Positions 35,333-45,035 of a DNA stretch of 63,631 nucleotides are shown here, piece by piece. Each line of letters opens with the position of its first letter. Position 1 is the first letter of the stretch. Under the pieces are notes generated by a model, which did no database searches, was not told where the DNA came from, and worked only from the letters and a program-made list of their open reading frames with translations. Location: NCBI GenBank assembly GCA_017548275.1, contig JAFZAH010000017.1:1-63631 (forward strand), written 5' to 3'. The position numbers and the translations under genes are program-made. Origin of the DNA: Prevotella sp. GTDB lineage: Bacteria; Bacteroidota; Bacteroidia; Bacteroidales; Bacteroidaceae.

Positions 35333-35769
35333 TGATGTATGGATTGTTGATTGTTTTTCTGGGCTAACCAATTCTTGCGTTTCCGCAGAGGCCACCATGC
35401 AAATGGCGGCCGGTGTTTCAGGTATTCGAAGTCTTTCTCATAGAGATAGGCCTCGCGCTCGAACGACAGGTTCATATACGCGTTGCCTTTCAGAAACAGT
35501 CTCACCACCCATTCCGTCACATACCACAGATAGAAGAAGATGATGCACATCTCCAGCATCTGGCGTGTGTGGATTCGCTCGTGGTTCACCATCTCATTTG
35601 TCACCACTGTATTGTGGTGGCAAAACAAGACGCCGAACAGGTTGATGGCGGCGAAATTTTTAGAGGGTATGAATCGGTTTCTGACTATTCTCACGGTGTA
35701 TGATACGATTGTTTCAACAAGTAAGAGTTTGCGTGCAAAGATATAAATAATGTTTGAAAAATGCTTCAT
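35329..35769 (-). CDS. Small membrane-associated putative metalloprotease
   Basis: This 146-residue protein has an HExxH motif (NHERIHTRQ, about residues 63-71) followed by a hydrophobic segment (MCIIFFYLWYVTEWVVRLFL) and a glutamate in FEREAYLYEKD about 40 residues on. That is the gluzincin layout (HExxH...E) seen in DUF-type zinc peptidases. It also carries an N-terminal basic/hydrophobic stretch. It overlaps the OPT transporter start by 4 nt, so the two are translationally coupled. Proteolytic activity is inferred from the motif only. Confidence 0.6.
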   Translation of the reverse strand: MKHFSNIIYIFARKLLLVETIVSYTVRIVRNRFIPSKNFAAINLFGVLFCHHNTVVTNEMVNHERIHTRQMLEMCIIFFYLWYVTEWVVRLFLKGNAYMNLSFEREAYLYEKDFEYLKHRPPFAWWPLRKRKNWLAQKNNQQSIHQ

Positions 35770-35837
35770 TTGGTACTTGATTTTTCATCTTCACCTTATT
35801 TAATATTCTAAATCGCCAATCTTTGAAGAATTATTAG

Positions 35838-35845
35838 TAATTTTG
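35838..35845 (+). promoter_or_regulatory. -7 box upstream of the restriction-modification genes
   Basis: TAATTTTG fits TAnnTTTG; no good -33 element is seen. It implies a leader of about 160 nt before the restriction gene. Confidence 0.4.
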
Positions 35846-36015
35846 CGCACACAAAGTAAGTGCACGAAAGACAGAATATCTTTTCGCTCAACTCGGTTAA
35901 GACCATTATCGCCTTATGTAAAAGAAATAATAGAACTCCCTCGCAGTGTTTTCAAAAGGTTTGGTCACCTGCCGAGACATTGTTTGGAGTTTCTTCGTTG
36001 AGATTTTAGATAACA

Positions 36016-37236
36016 ATGAACAAACCAAGTGAACAGTTGACAGCAGATAAAAGTCTGCATACAGCAAAGGATCAGCCTTTGACATCCAAAGAAATATTCA
36101 ATTATCTTGAAAAAGTTTTGGGTGCTAATAATTGTGTACGAGAAAGAATAGATGGAAAGACTGTCATAAAATATACCTTCGGCAAAAAAACTTTTATTCT
36201 GTTGGCAAAAGCAGTCACTTATTTGGGCAACCCGCATCCCATTTTTAAGAAAAGGATACAATTGCCTGATTGGTATCAAGATTTTGCATTGCAACATACC
36301 AATTTTGATATTAGATTCTTGGGTGTGTATCATTATGAGGGGAATGTCGTTTTTGTCGATTTTCAGAAGGAAACGTATTTGCAGCATGGCCTACACAACT
36401 CATCGGCACATGTTTATGTCAATGACTTGTACCAAGGAATGACGTTTGGCAAGTTTGAGAAGCAAGACAAATTGGGTAATAATCTGGTTATAATCCGCTA
36501 TGACAAGTTCAAAGATTATTTGGACAAAAAGATTGTTATTTCCGATAATTTGTTTGAATTATTCAAAAGGTTTAATTGTGGCTATCCGTTTGGGAAATGG
36601 CTGCGTGCCTTTGATGTTATCAAAGAAATGCATGAAAACAATTGGAAACAATGGCGGCAAACTGAATGGGCGGGATGGTTTCTTGAATACAAGTTCAATC
36701 GGTTTGCTGTTGAGAACCATACAGAAAGGCAAATGCGTTACATCGGTAGCGAAAACAAGGGAAAAACCGCTTTTGATTTCGACATAAGATTTGAGGAGGA
36801 CGATTTTTATGGCGATCTAAAAGCGAGTGACATATCAAAGAGAGAAACACCGGGGAATGACCAGCAGACTTTGATAGACTGTATTTATCGATATGATAAG
36901 TTTTGGTATGTGATTTACGAACATAAGACCATAAAAGATAGTAAATCTACCGATTATGAAGCCACAAAATCAAGAAACAGATACATCAAAGAAATGGATC
37001 CCTCCTATCAAAAGGATGAGATGTCATATCACGAAAGGATGAAACATAGTGTCAATTTCGTAAAAATGTCTATCGTTGAACTGAATAGAATTAACTATGG
37101 TAGTATTTTAACCACTTTTAATCAAGGACATCGGCCTGATGGCTCAAAGAGAAATCCCAAATTCAATATAAACAAAAAGGTTTTAGACAACGATAACTTT
37201 GTCGTATTTAGGTATGAGTATAATGAAGAAGTTTAA
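36016..37236 (+). CDS. Probable type II restriction endonuclease
   Basis: This 406-residue protein is encoded directly before, and overlapping, a cytosine-5 DNA methyltransferase gene, the usual layout of a type II system. FDFDIRFEEDDFYGDLKASDIS (about 252-273) contains a D...DxK arrangement compatible with a PD-(D/E)XK active site. Otherwise no named endonuclease family is recognised. The coding sequence is AT-rich relative to the core genes on both sides, which suggests acquisition. If it is the endonuclease, it shares the recognition site of the methyltransferase. A rarer possibility is a nicking or accessory protein. Confidence 0.7.
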   Translation: MNKPSEQLTADKSLHTAKDQPLTSKEIFNYLEKVLGANNCVRERIDGKTVIKYTFGKKTFILLAKAVTYLGNPHPIFKKRIQLPDWYQDFALQHTNFDIRFLGVYHYEGNVVFVDFQKETYLQHGLHNSSAHVYVNDLYQGMTFGKFEKQDKLGNNLVIIRYDKFKDYLDKKIVISDNLFELFKRFNCGYPFGKWLRAFDVIKEMHENNWKQWRQTEWAGWFLEYKFNRFAVENHTERQMRYIGSENKGKTAFDFDIRFEEDDFYGDLKASDISKRETPGNDQQTLIDCIYRYDKFWYVIYEHKTIKDSKSTDYEATKSRNRYIKEMDPSYQKDEMSYHERMKHSVNFVKMSIVELNRINYGSILTTFNQGHRPDGSKRNPKFNINKKVLDNDNFVVFRYEYNEEV

Positions 37237-38875
37237 ATTCATAGACTTGTTTTGCGGCATAGGGGGATTTCATCAAGCAATGTCACAACTTGGGGGACAG
37301 TGTGTCTATGCATGTGATATTGACGATGATTGTCGTAAAACGTATGAAGCCAACTACGGTATTCGTCCCGAACGCGACATTACAAAAGTGGATGCTACGA
37401 CAATTCCCGAATATGATGTTCTCTGTGCAGGTTTCCCTTGTCAGGCATTCTCAAAAGCAGGAAAAAGATTGGGATTTCAAGACGAGACCAAAGGAACACT
37501 TTTCTTTGACGTTGAGAGAATCATGCTACAGACACGTCCCAAATATGCATTGCTTGAAAATGTAAGAAATCTCGCAACACATGATAATTGTAAAACTTGG
37601 CACGTAATTCATCAGCACCTTGTCGCCATAGGTTACAATGTGCTTTGCGACCCAGTCATTTTTAGTCCACATTACATAGGCATACCGCAACATCGGGAGC
37701 GTGTGTATATTATGTGTATTCGTAAGGATATAGGCGAGTTACCTGAATTCTTTTTCGACAGAGAAAAACTCCCAAAATGCGATATTGACGACATTTTGCA
37801 AGATGACAACAAAATAAAAGATATTGAAAAATACAGACTTGATGCAAACATTGTGTCATTGGTTGATTTGTGGAATGAATTTGTAAAGAACTTAAAAGGT
37901 GACAAACTGCCAAGTTTCCCAGTATGGAGCGAGTATTTGAAACCACTCGACCCGACAGAAGACAAGACTAATTATCCTAAATGGAAAGTCAATTTCATAT
38001 TGAAAAACAATCAGTTGTATCTTGAAAACAAGGAGTTTATTGATGAATGGTTGCCACGAGCAAAGAAACATCCACTTTTTTTCGGTGCCAAAGCCAAATT
38101 AGAATGGCAGGCGGGACAATATAAGAACCCTGACATTTGGGACAATATATTTCAGTTCCGTCCGTCAGGAATCAGAATAAAACCTGGAACATATTTCCCT
38201 GCACTGGTAGCCATAACGCAGACATCGATTGTTGGCAGACGAAAACGGTTCATCACATTGCGTGAATGTGCTAGGCTGCAAAGTTTTCCTGACACATTTA
38301 ATCCTGATGTAATAGAGGCTCAGGCATATAAACAATTTGGCAATGCTGTCAATGTTGAAACTGTGAAATTATTTGCTAAATATATGTTTGGTGATAAAAA
38401 TACATTAAAGAAATATTCGTTGCAAAGTGACATAGAACCAGTTGATTTTTTAAAAATTGCGAAGGAGTTCCCCGAAGATATTGTGCATAATTCAACTTTA
38501 GACATGGCAGAGGGTTTAGATAAAAACAGGAACCTTCTTGTGTCTCTGGTTAAAAATGATACAATTCAAATGCTACTTGATGGTTCAATCAACATTTATT
38601 ATACAGGGAAGAAATTTCCTTCTACCATCGAACTGAACCATCTGTATTACTTTATGCCTTATCGCAAGGGCAAAGGAATCAGAGATTTGTACTACATTAA
38701 AGTTGCTCGCATCGGTTCTAAGCACGAAGTACATCCCGATGCAGACCCTAACGATATTCGTTTGGTTTTTGAAATAGAGTTTGTCAAGCAACTTTTTGCA
38801 GACTACAAGCCTATTCGTTTGGCGATTTGGGAGACATTTACAGATACAAAGTTGGAAAAGGTAATCAACGTATAG
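37223..38875 (+). CDS. DNA cytosine-5 methyltransferase with C-terminal extension
   Basis: The ATG at 37223 (MKKFKFIDLFCGIGG) gives 550 residues; 37214 is an alternative. Motifs appear in order: DLFCGIGGFHQA (I), GFPCQAFSKAG (IV, catalytic Cys), LLENVRNL (VI), IPQHRERVY (VIII), RECARLQSFPDTF (IX) and QFGNAVNVETV (X). The target-recognition region lies between VIII and IX (about 180-340). A further 150 or so residues after motif X (about 400-550) form an extra domain not needed for methylation; it could aid specificity or control. The gene overlaps the endonuclease gene by 14 nt. The enzyme protects host DNA by 5-methylcytosine; the target sequence is not deducible. Confidence 0.93.
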   Translation: MKKFKFIDLFCGIGGFHQAMSQLGGQCVYACDIDDDCRKTYEANYGIRPERDITKVDATTIPEYDVLCAGFPCQAFSKAGKRLGFQDETKGTLFFDVERIMLQTRPKYALLENVRNLATHDNCKTWHVIHQHLVAIGYNVLCDPVIFSPHYIGIPQHRERVYIMCIRKDIGELPEFFFDREKLPKCDIDDILQDDNKIKDIEKYRLDANIVSLVDLWNEFVKNLKGDKLPSFPVWSEYLKPLDPTEDKTNYPKWKVNFILKNNQLYLENKEFIDEWLPRAKKHPLFFGAKAKLEWQAGQYKNPDIWDNIFQFRPSGIRIKPGTYFPALVAITQTSIVGRRKRFITLRECARLQSFPDTFNPDVIEAQAYKQFGNAVNVETVKLFAKYMFGDKNTLKKYSLQSDIEPVDFLKIAKEFPEDIVHNSTLDMAEGLDKNRNLLVSLVKNDTIQMLLDGSINIYYTGKKFPSTIELNHLYYFMPYRKGKGIRDLYYIKVARIGSKHEVHPDADPNDIRLVFEIEFVKQLFADYKPIRLAIWETFTDTKLEKVINV

Positions 38876-39048
38876 TAAATCTACAAGCAATCAAAGAACT
38901 TTAAGTATTTCATAGAAAATCATGGCGGACAACGCAATCGATAAACCCTCTGTTTTTTAGCAGTTAAACTCAACTACTCGACAATTCAGCACTTACGATA
39001 CGCCGGAAATATAATTTCTTGGTCAGGTGGTTTATAATTCAGAAATTT

Positions 39049-39056
39049 TAACTAAC
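39049..39056 (+). promoter_or_regulatory. typA -7 box
   Basis: TAACTTTG in the stretch ATTTTAACTAACTTTGCACC (box at about 39049-39060) fits TAnnTTTG and lies about 25-30 nt before the original typA start codon at 39084. Confidence 0.5.
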
Positions 39057-39083
39057 TTTGCACCCGATTTTAAGGTAAGTAAG

Positions 39084-40885
39084 ATGCAAGACATTGAAAC
39101 ATAGCAATTATAGCACATGTTGACCACGGAAAAACGACCTTGGTCGATAAAATGATGCTGGCCGGGAACTTGTTCCGTGAGGGACAGAATCTCAGCAGTC
39201 AGGTTTTGGATAACAACGATTTGGAGCGTGAGCGCGGTATTACTATCCTCTCGAAAAACGTCTCCATCAACTATAAAGGTACGAAAATCAATATCATCGA
39301 CACTCCGGGACACTCTGACTTCGGCGGAGAGGTTGAGCGCGTGCTCAACATGGCAGACGGTTGTCTGCTGCTCGTAGATGCCTTCGAGGGACCGATGCCG
39401 CAGACCCGCTTCGTCCTCCAAAAAGCCCTGCAGATAGGTCTGAAGCCCATCGTGGTGGTCAATAAGGTGGATAAGCCCAACTGCCGTCCCGAAGAGGTCT
39501 ATGAGATGGTGTTCGACCTGATGTTCTCGCTCAATGCCACTGAAGACCAGTTGGACTTCCCCGTCGTCTATGGTTCCGCCAAAAACGGATGGATGGGCGA
39601 GGATTATAACACCCCGACAGATAACATCACTTATCTGTTGGACAAAATCATCGAGGTGATTCCCGCCCCCGAAGTGATGGAGGGCACCCCGCAGATGCTC
39701 ATCACATCGCTCGACTATTCTTCCTACACTGGCCGTATCGCTGTGGGACGTGTGCATCGAGGCACTCTCACTGAGGGAATGAACGTCACCGTGGCTCACC
39801 GCGACGGCTCGATGGAGAAGACAAAAATCAAGGAGTTGCATACCTTCGAGGGTATGGGTCATGTGAAGACCCATGAGGTGCAGAGCGGTGATATCTGCGC
39901 CATTATCGGACTCGAAAGGTTCGAAATCGGCGACACCATCTGCGATTTTGAGAATCCCGATCCCCTGCCTCCAATCGCTATCGACGAGCCTACCATGTCG
40001 ATGCTCTTTACCATCAATGATTCACCGTTCTTCGGCAAGGAGGGAAAATATTGTACCTCCCGCCATATCAATGATCGCCTGCAAAAGGAGTTGGAGAAGA
40101 ACCTTGCCCTTCAAGTGGCGCCTTTCGGCGACGCTACCGACAAATGGATTGTCAGCGGGCGCGGTGTGCTACATCTTTCTGTGCTCATCGAGACCATGCG
40201 CCGTGAGGGCTATGAACTGCAGGTAGGACAGCCTCAGGTCATCTACAAAGAGATTGACGGTGTGCGTTGCGAACCGATTGAGGAACTGACCATCAATGTG
40301 CCCGACGAATATGCCTCGAAGATGATTGATTTGGTCACACGTCGTAAGGGCGAGATGACCTCGATGGAGTCGCAGGGCGAACGCACCAATATCGAGTTCG
40401 ATATGCCTTCGCGCGGCATCATCGGCCTGCGTACCAATGTGCTCACCGCGTCGCAGGGCGAGGCCATCATGGCGCATCGTTTCAAGGAGTATCAGCCTTA
40501 TAAAGGCGACGTCGAGCGCCGCGTCAACGGTTCGATGATTGCCATGGAGACAGGCACGGCCTTCGCTTACAGTATCGACAAACTGCAAGACCGTGGAAAG
40601 TTCTTCATCGACCCGGGCGAGGATGTCTATGCCGGAGAGGTGGTGGGCGAACATGTCCATGACAACGACCTCGTCATCAACGTGACCAAGGCCAAGCAGT
40701 TGACCAACGTCCGTGCATCAGGCAGTGACGAGAAAGCGCACATCATCCCGAAGGTGGTGCTCTCACTCGAGGAGTCGCTCGAATATATCAAGGGCGATGA
40801 ATATGTAGAGTGCACTCCCAAGGCCATCCGTATGCGCAAAATCATCCTCGACCACCTTGAGCGTAAACGCGCAAACAAGGAATAA
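39084..40885 (+). CDS. typA: Translational GTPase TypA/BipA, frameshifted at codon 5
   Basis: TypA/BipA is a ribosome-binding GTPase related to EF-G that helps ribosome assembly and stress growth. The G1 loop [12 protein letters not shown]2/G3 ([20 protein letters not shown]), G4 (NKVDKPN) and the C-terminal domains are intact over about 595 residues. The expected start, ATG at 39084 followed by Q-D-I, reaches a TAG after six codons; adding one base near 39096 restores I-x-N-I-A-I-I-A-H and a 600-residue protein of family length. Without it, the only in-frame starts are non-standard codons or the TTG at 39140, which is beyond the P-loop. It is either a sequencing/assembly error in an AAA run or a real lesion. 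Confidence 0.85.
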
Positions 40886-40893
40886 GAAAATAT

Positions 40894-40922
40894 GAGGCGT
40901 CACCGTGTGGCGCCTCTTTTTT
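40894..40922 (+). terminator. typA terminator
   Basis: GAGGCG-TCAC-CGTG-TGG-CGCCTC forms a stem (40894-40916) followed by a T6 tract. Confidence 0.85.
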
Positions 40923-40991
40923 ATGATGAAAATCACGCAATAATCCGCTAAAATCCTCGTTTATCAATCAAACAACAATATAGTTCATCAC

Positions 40992-41699
40992 ATGAAACGC
41001 ATATTACTTCTTGCGGCATTCGTCATAGGGTTGTCATCAGCAATGGCGCAATCGAATCCCGGCACGTTCTCCATCATTCCCAAGGTGGGTATGACATGGG
41101 CCAAACTGACTGATTTTGATTGGGCGGCGAAACTGACCAAAGGCACACCACATTACTCTTCTTCGCTGGAAAGTGCGCGCCTGAAAGCCGGAATCTTGGC
41201 TGGTGCCGAGGTGGAATATCAGATTACTGACATGGTGAGTGCTTCAGTCGGTGCTTTCTATGCCTTGCAGGGCTTTTATGTGCCCGATTATATTGTGGCC
41301 GACCCGGTTGGTGCAACCGGTGTCGAGGACATGCACCTTGACCTCCATTATCTTAATGTGCCGCTGATGTTGCAATGCTATGTCTTTCAAGGCTTTGCCG
41401 TGAAGGCAGGTGTGCAGGCCGGATTCCTCCTCAGCAACAAGATGAAGAGCGAGAACACCCGTTTTGAGAAGAACGAAGCCGATGTCATGACCGCCGTGAG
41501 TTCGCAGAAAGTGGACGAGGAATGGGAAAACCTCCGTTCGTTCGACCTCTCCATCCCGGTGGGTGTCTCTTACGAATATGAGCATGTGGTGATTGAGGCG
41601 CGATATAACATCGGGTTAAGCAAAGTGTTCAAAGACGGCAGTTATCCGTCGCGCAATTCCGTTATCGATTTATCCGTAGGGTATAAGTTTGATTTATGA
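40992..41699 (+). CDS. Porin-family outer-membrane beta-barrel protein
   Basis: This 235-residue protein has a signal peptide (MKRILLLAAFVIGLSSAMAQ) and alternating amphipathic strands of the PorT/OMP_b-brl_2 type. It opens with GTFSIIPKVGMTWAKL and ends with a strand terminating in an aromatic and leucine (SVGYKFDL), the usual BAM signal. The segment LHYLNVPLMLQCYVFQGFAVKAGVQAGFLLS is shared with the next gene. It is a small eight-stranded-type barrel of unknown function, in a tandem pair formed by duplication. Confidence 0.85.
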   Translation: MKRILLLAAFVIGLSSAMAQSNPGTFSIIPKVGMTWAKLTDFDWAAKLTKGTPHYSSSLESARLKAGILAGAEVEYQITDMVSASVGAFYALQGFYVPDYIVADPVGATGVEDMHLDLHYLNVPLMLQCYVFQGFAVKAGVQAGFLLSNKMKSENTRFEKNEADVMTAVSSQKVDEEWENLRSFDLSIPVGVSYEYEHVVIEARYNIGLSKVFKDGSYPSRNSVIDLSVGYKFDL

Positions 41700-41832
41700 G
41701 TTATGATAAGTAGTAAATAGTACCATTACCCCTCTATCGGTAAACATTTGGCCCCTTTTAACTCCCCCTCATAACTTCTCTTCTTAACTCCCTTTCATAA
41801 CTCCTATCTTTAACACAAATAAAATTGAAATA

Positions 41833-42432
41833 ATGAAGAAATTAGCAGTTTGTTTTTTGTTGGGACTCTTCGCTCTGACGGTCAGGGCACAGATACCCGC
41901 TCCCGGTTCGTTCTCGCTCATACCCAAAGTGGGTGTGGTGTTTTCAAAATTCTCAGACCATCAGATTTATCATGTCTATGACACTTTTCTTCCTGGTTCT
42001 GACCGGGAATATAAGGCGGAGTTTGGTCCGGGTTTTTCTATAGGGCTGGAGGCTGAATACATCGCCCATCCCAACATCGGCGTAAGCCTTGGGCTGATGT
42101 ATGCCCATGAAGGCACCGACCATGAGTTGAAAGAGGCTGAGGTCGGGCTCGACTATCTCAACGTGCCGCTCATGGCCAATTTCTATATCACACCCCAGTT
42201 CGCCTTCCGTCTCGGGGCGCAGGTGGGTTTCATGGTCGATAGTGATTACGATGATAGCAGCATATGCAACAAAGTCGATTTCTCTATCCCCGTTGGCATA
42301 CAATATGAGTATCAGAACTTCATGCTCGGGTTACGCTACAATTGGGGACTGACCAAAGTATATAAGGAATCCCACTTCAACGAGAAAAACCAAGTCATCC
42401 AAATTGATTTGGGCTATCGCATCAATCTATAA
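41833..42432 (+). CDS. Porin-family outer-membrane beta-barrel protein, paralogue
   Basis: This 199-residue paralogue of the preceding protein has a signal peptide (MKKLAVCFLLGLFALTVRAQ), then GSFSLIPKVGVVFSKF, the shared LDYLNVPLMANFYITPQFAFRLGAQVGFM segment and a final strand DLGYRINL. It is shorter by about 36 residues, mainly in a loop corresponding to the acidic region of its neighbour. The gap between the two genes (133 nt) contains AACTCCC/CATAACTTC-type word repeats. Function unknown. Confidence 0.85.
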   Translation: MKKLAVCFLLGLFALTVRAQIPAPGSFSLIPKVGVVFSKFSDHQIYHVYDTFLPGSDREYKAEFGPGFSIGLEAEYIAHPNIGVSLGLMYAHEGTDHELKEAEVGLDYLNVPLMANFYITPQFAFRLGAQVGFMVDSDYDDSSICNKVDFSIPVGIQYEYQNFMLGLRYNWGLTKVYKESHFNEKNQVIQIDLGYRINL

Positions 42433-42455
42433 ATACCAGTTTTTCAATACAACAA

Positions 42456-42492
42456 AACAGCACAGCCGCTATTCTATGGAGGCTGTGCTGTT
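42456..42492 (+). terminator. Terminator after the porin pair
   Basis: AACAGCACAGCC (42456-42467) pairs perfectly with GGCTGTGCTGTT (42481-42492), followed by TTTT. Confidence 0.85.
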
Positions 42493-42569
42493 TTTTATGT
42501 AAACGAGATACCGTCGATAGTACTGTCATTCCCTCTCAGGGGGCGGGGTGGGTAACTCATCCGTTTCTG

Positions 42570-44399
42570 TTAACGAAACACCTTGGTGGCGGTGTGTGAA
42601 CCGTCGGAGTAACGCGTAACCACGATGTTCACGCCTTGGAACGGTTTGTCGCTGGCCATGCCTGCAATGTTATAATAGGTGTGAGACACCGCTTGTTTGG
42701 TCGCAGAGGATGTGCTGATGCCATCCAATACACTATATTTGAGCACAGGTGCTATTGTCAATGACAAGGGGTCGTCAACATTCTTGTACCATTTGCCGGT
42801 ATCAAGATAGTTGTAGTTTCCGTCTTCGTCATAGACAAAATGATAGGCGGTGCATTTCTCGCCCTCTTCGCGGCGGCACAGCAGGATGGCGATGTCATCA
42901 CCGTCTTTATTGGGGAACGGGCCAACCATGGCAAAGAACTCGGTGCCCGCCTTCACCTCAACGGGGGTGTCAAAGATAAACTCAGTGGCGTTGACCGTAT
43001 TCGGGTCATAAGCCAGTTCGCTTGCTTTGAGACTGGTGCTTCCCAAGATTTCACCAGGCATGCCGTCCTCTCCTGCGGCGACAATCTTCACGGGTATGTC
43101 GGCATCGGCCGATTCGGCTGTAACCTTGCCAAAATAGATGTTTACCTTGCTGATGGTAGCATCGACGAGTGGCGCATCGAAATGCTCGGCAAACTCGCCC
43201 ATACCGAGCCAGTTAGTGCCGGCATAGTTGCCGTACCAACCCATTTCAATCATCGTCAAATCGGTGGTCTCCTCGGGTGAGATATTCCAAATTTCCTGTT
43301 CGCCGCCTGCCTGAATAGCATTACCGACAGTCTCGAAGACGTTGCTGCCTATGTCATTGGCCACCTCAAGCCTGATGCCATAAGAACCTTCGGTTGTGTA
43401 GGTGACAGTCGGGTTCTGCTCGTCGCTGGTATTTGGCGTGGCACCGGCAATGGTCCAAGACCACTGTGACGGGTTGCCTGTGGATGCGTCTTTGAAGGTC
43501 AGAGGTACATTCGTCGGCACAAACATCATCACCCAGGGTGACAGATAGGCTCCTTCGGGCATGCCGACAGCAGCGATTGGAGCCTCACCGCTCACGGTAA
43601 CATAAGCCTCGCGAGTAATGGTGGCAGCCTCGCTGCCGTCGCCCACTGTCAAGGTCACCCCATATCTGCCAGCCTTGTCGTAGGTGACCACTGGATTCTG
43701 CTCGGTGCTGGAAGATGGGGTGCCTCCCTCAAAGGTCCAGTTCCATAATGTCACATTGCCGCTGCTCTTGTCGAGGAAGTGAACGCTCTCACCTTCCTTG
43801 ATGTTGATGGTCGCGTCTTCACTGTTATTGGCTTGCTTGATTTTGAAACCGTCAATGGCCTCGTCCTCGCCATAATCGCCTTGATAGACGAACGAGAACT
43901 GCACCTGTTTACCGGCAAAGTCGGCGAGGTCGACTGTGAATTTCTCCCAACTTGGTCCGTCGTATCCTTTTTCTTGTGCCCATGTAAACTGGTCGATGAG
44001 CAGTGTGGAATTACCGTCTACTATCGCATATAATTTCCAGGCGCCCCATACCAAATAAACGCCAGAGGCATAGCAGTAGAACTCGAGTTGACTGTCGGGG
44101 CGTATTTTGATAGCGGGTGAAGTGGCAACCTCATATTGTCCATTGCCATAGAACAAAACCATTGAAGACTGGCTGTTGGGGTCGATGGTGGAAAACGGCT
44201 TGCTGGCGTTACCCCTATGCCAGGTCGATGAACTGCTGCTGGTATAAGTCCATGTGTTGAACTCATCCACGCTGTCCCAACCTTGCTCATAATAAGGCAT
44301 CATCGCCTCGCTGGCGCTAAAATCAGCCTTCAGCCCTTGGGTACTTGCGCTCAAACACATGAAAGTAGCGCATAAAAGTAATAGAGTATTTTTTTTCAT
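42570..44399 (-). CDS. Secreted PKD-domain surface protein
   Basis: The start at 44399 (MKKNTLLLLCATFMCLSAS, signal peptide) gives 609 residues. An N-terminal jelly-roll domain (about 20-190, choice-of-anchor J-like: SWEKFTVDLADFAGKQVQFSF) is followed by two PKD domains (about 200-270 and 285-360), each with the W-T-x-x-G-x-x-P-S/N-S/T-S...QNPxVTY signature. A further beta-domain and a C-terminal tail (NIVVTRYSDGSHTATKVFR) like T9SS sorting signals complete it. It is probably surface-exposed, with a ligand- or glycan-binding role. It stands 63 nt downstream of luxS. Confidence 0.82.
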   Translation of the reverse strand: MKKNTLLLLCATFMCLSASTQGLKADFSASEAMMPYYEQGWDSVDEFNTWTYTSSSSSTWHRGNASKPFSTIDPNSQSSMVLFYGNGQYEVATSPAIKIRPDSQLEFYCYASGVYLVWGAWKLYAIVDGNSTLLIDQFTWAQEKGYDGPSWEKFTVDLADFAGKQVQFSFVYQGDYGEDEAIDGFKIKQANNSEDATINIKEGESVHFLDKSSGNVTLWNWTFEGGTPSSSTEQNPVVTYDKAGRYGVTLTVGDGSEAATITREAYVTVSGEAPIAAVGMPEGAYLSPWVMMFVPTNVPLTFKDASTGNPSQWSWTIAGATPNTSDEQNPTVTYTTEGSYGIRLEVANDIGSNVFETVGNAIQAGGEQEIWNISPEETTDLTMIEMGWYGNYAGTNWLGMGEFAEHFDAPLVDATISKVNIYFGKVTAESADADIPVKIVAAGEDGMPGEILGSTSLKASELAYDPNTVNATEFIFDTPVEVKAGTEFFAMVGPFPNKDGDDIAILLCRREEGEKCTAYHFVYDEDGNYNYLDTGKWYKNVDDPLSLTIAPVLKYSVLDGISTSSATKQAVSHTYYNIAGMASDKPFQGVNIVVTRYSDGSHTATKVFR

Positions 44400-44461
44400 A
44401 CGCAAAAACATGAATAAATAGTTAGAAATTTTAGATTTTTCAATCGGCCGGATAGTCATTT

Positions 44462-44941
44462 TTATTGAGGATATACCAGATTCTCCTCTTTGATGACATC
44501 AAGCACTTCTTCAAGGAACTTGCGTGACTCCCAACGTGCCATGGGCAGGTCGTGGAGCAGGTAGTTGCCGCAGTCGCGCGGGGCTGTGCCCGGCACCTCG
44601 CCGTCAAACTCTGCCACGAAACGGAATGTGCGCCGCATCAGTTCCACGATGTCATGTGACTCCAAATCACCGCGTATCAACAGGTAGTTGCCTGTCTGGC
44701 AACCCATAGGACCCCAATAGATGATGCGGTCTTTCCATTCAGGGTCATTGCGCAGGTAAGTGGCTGCCAGATGCTCAATGGTGTGGATAGCGCCCTGATG
44801 GAGCACGGGCTCACGGTTGGGCTCTTTCATGCGGATGTCGAAGGTGGTCACCACCTCGCTGCCTACTTTGTCTTTTCGGGAAACATATATGCCACGGAGC
44901 AACCGCTCATGGTCAATCGTAAAACTAGGTATTTTTTCCAT
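44462..44941 (-). CDS. luxS: S-ribosylhomocysteine lyase LuxS
   Basis: This 159-residue metalloenzyme cleaves S-ribosylhomocysteine to homocysteine and DPD, the precursor of autoinducer-2. The metal-binding HTIEH (about 53-57) and the GPMGCQTGNYL segment with the metal/catalytic cysteine (about 78-88) are present. The length is normal. MTA/SAH nucleosidase, which makes its substrate, is encoded 94 nt upstream on the same strand, so the two steps of the activated methyl cycle are linked here. The start MEKIPSFTIDHERL is typical. Confidence 0.97.
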   Translation of the reverse strand: MEKIPSFTIDHERLLRGIYVSRKDKVGSEVVTTFDIRMKEPNREPVLHQGAIHTIEHLAATYLRNDPEWKDRIIYWGPMGCQTGNYLLIRGDLESHDIVELMRRTFRFVAEFDGEVPGTAPRDCGNYLLHDLPMARWESRKFLEEVLDVIKEENLVYPQ

Positions 44942-44995
44942 AATGGTTTGATGCTGAGGCTTAGGATTTAGGACTTGGTGTTCTACGCGTTTCTC

Positions 44996-45034
44996 ATGCT
45001 CCTTGCTCCTTGCTCCTTGCTCCCTGCCCCTCTT
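44996..45034. repeat. CTTGCTCC word repeat
   Basis: CTCCTTGCTCCTTGCTCCTTGC-type iterations fill the luxS-mtnN gap, the same word as at 7728-7778. Confidence 0.75.
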
Positions 45035-45035
45035 A

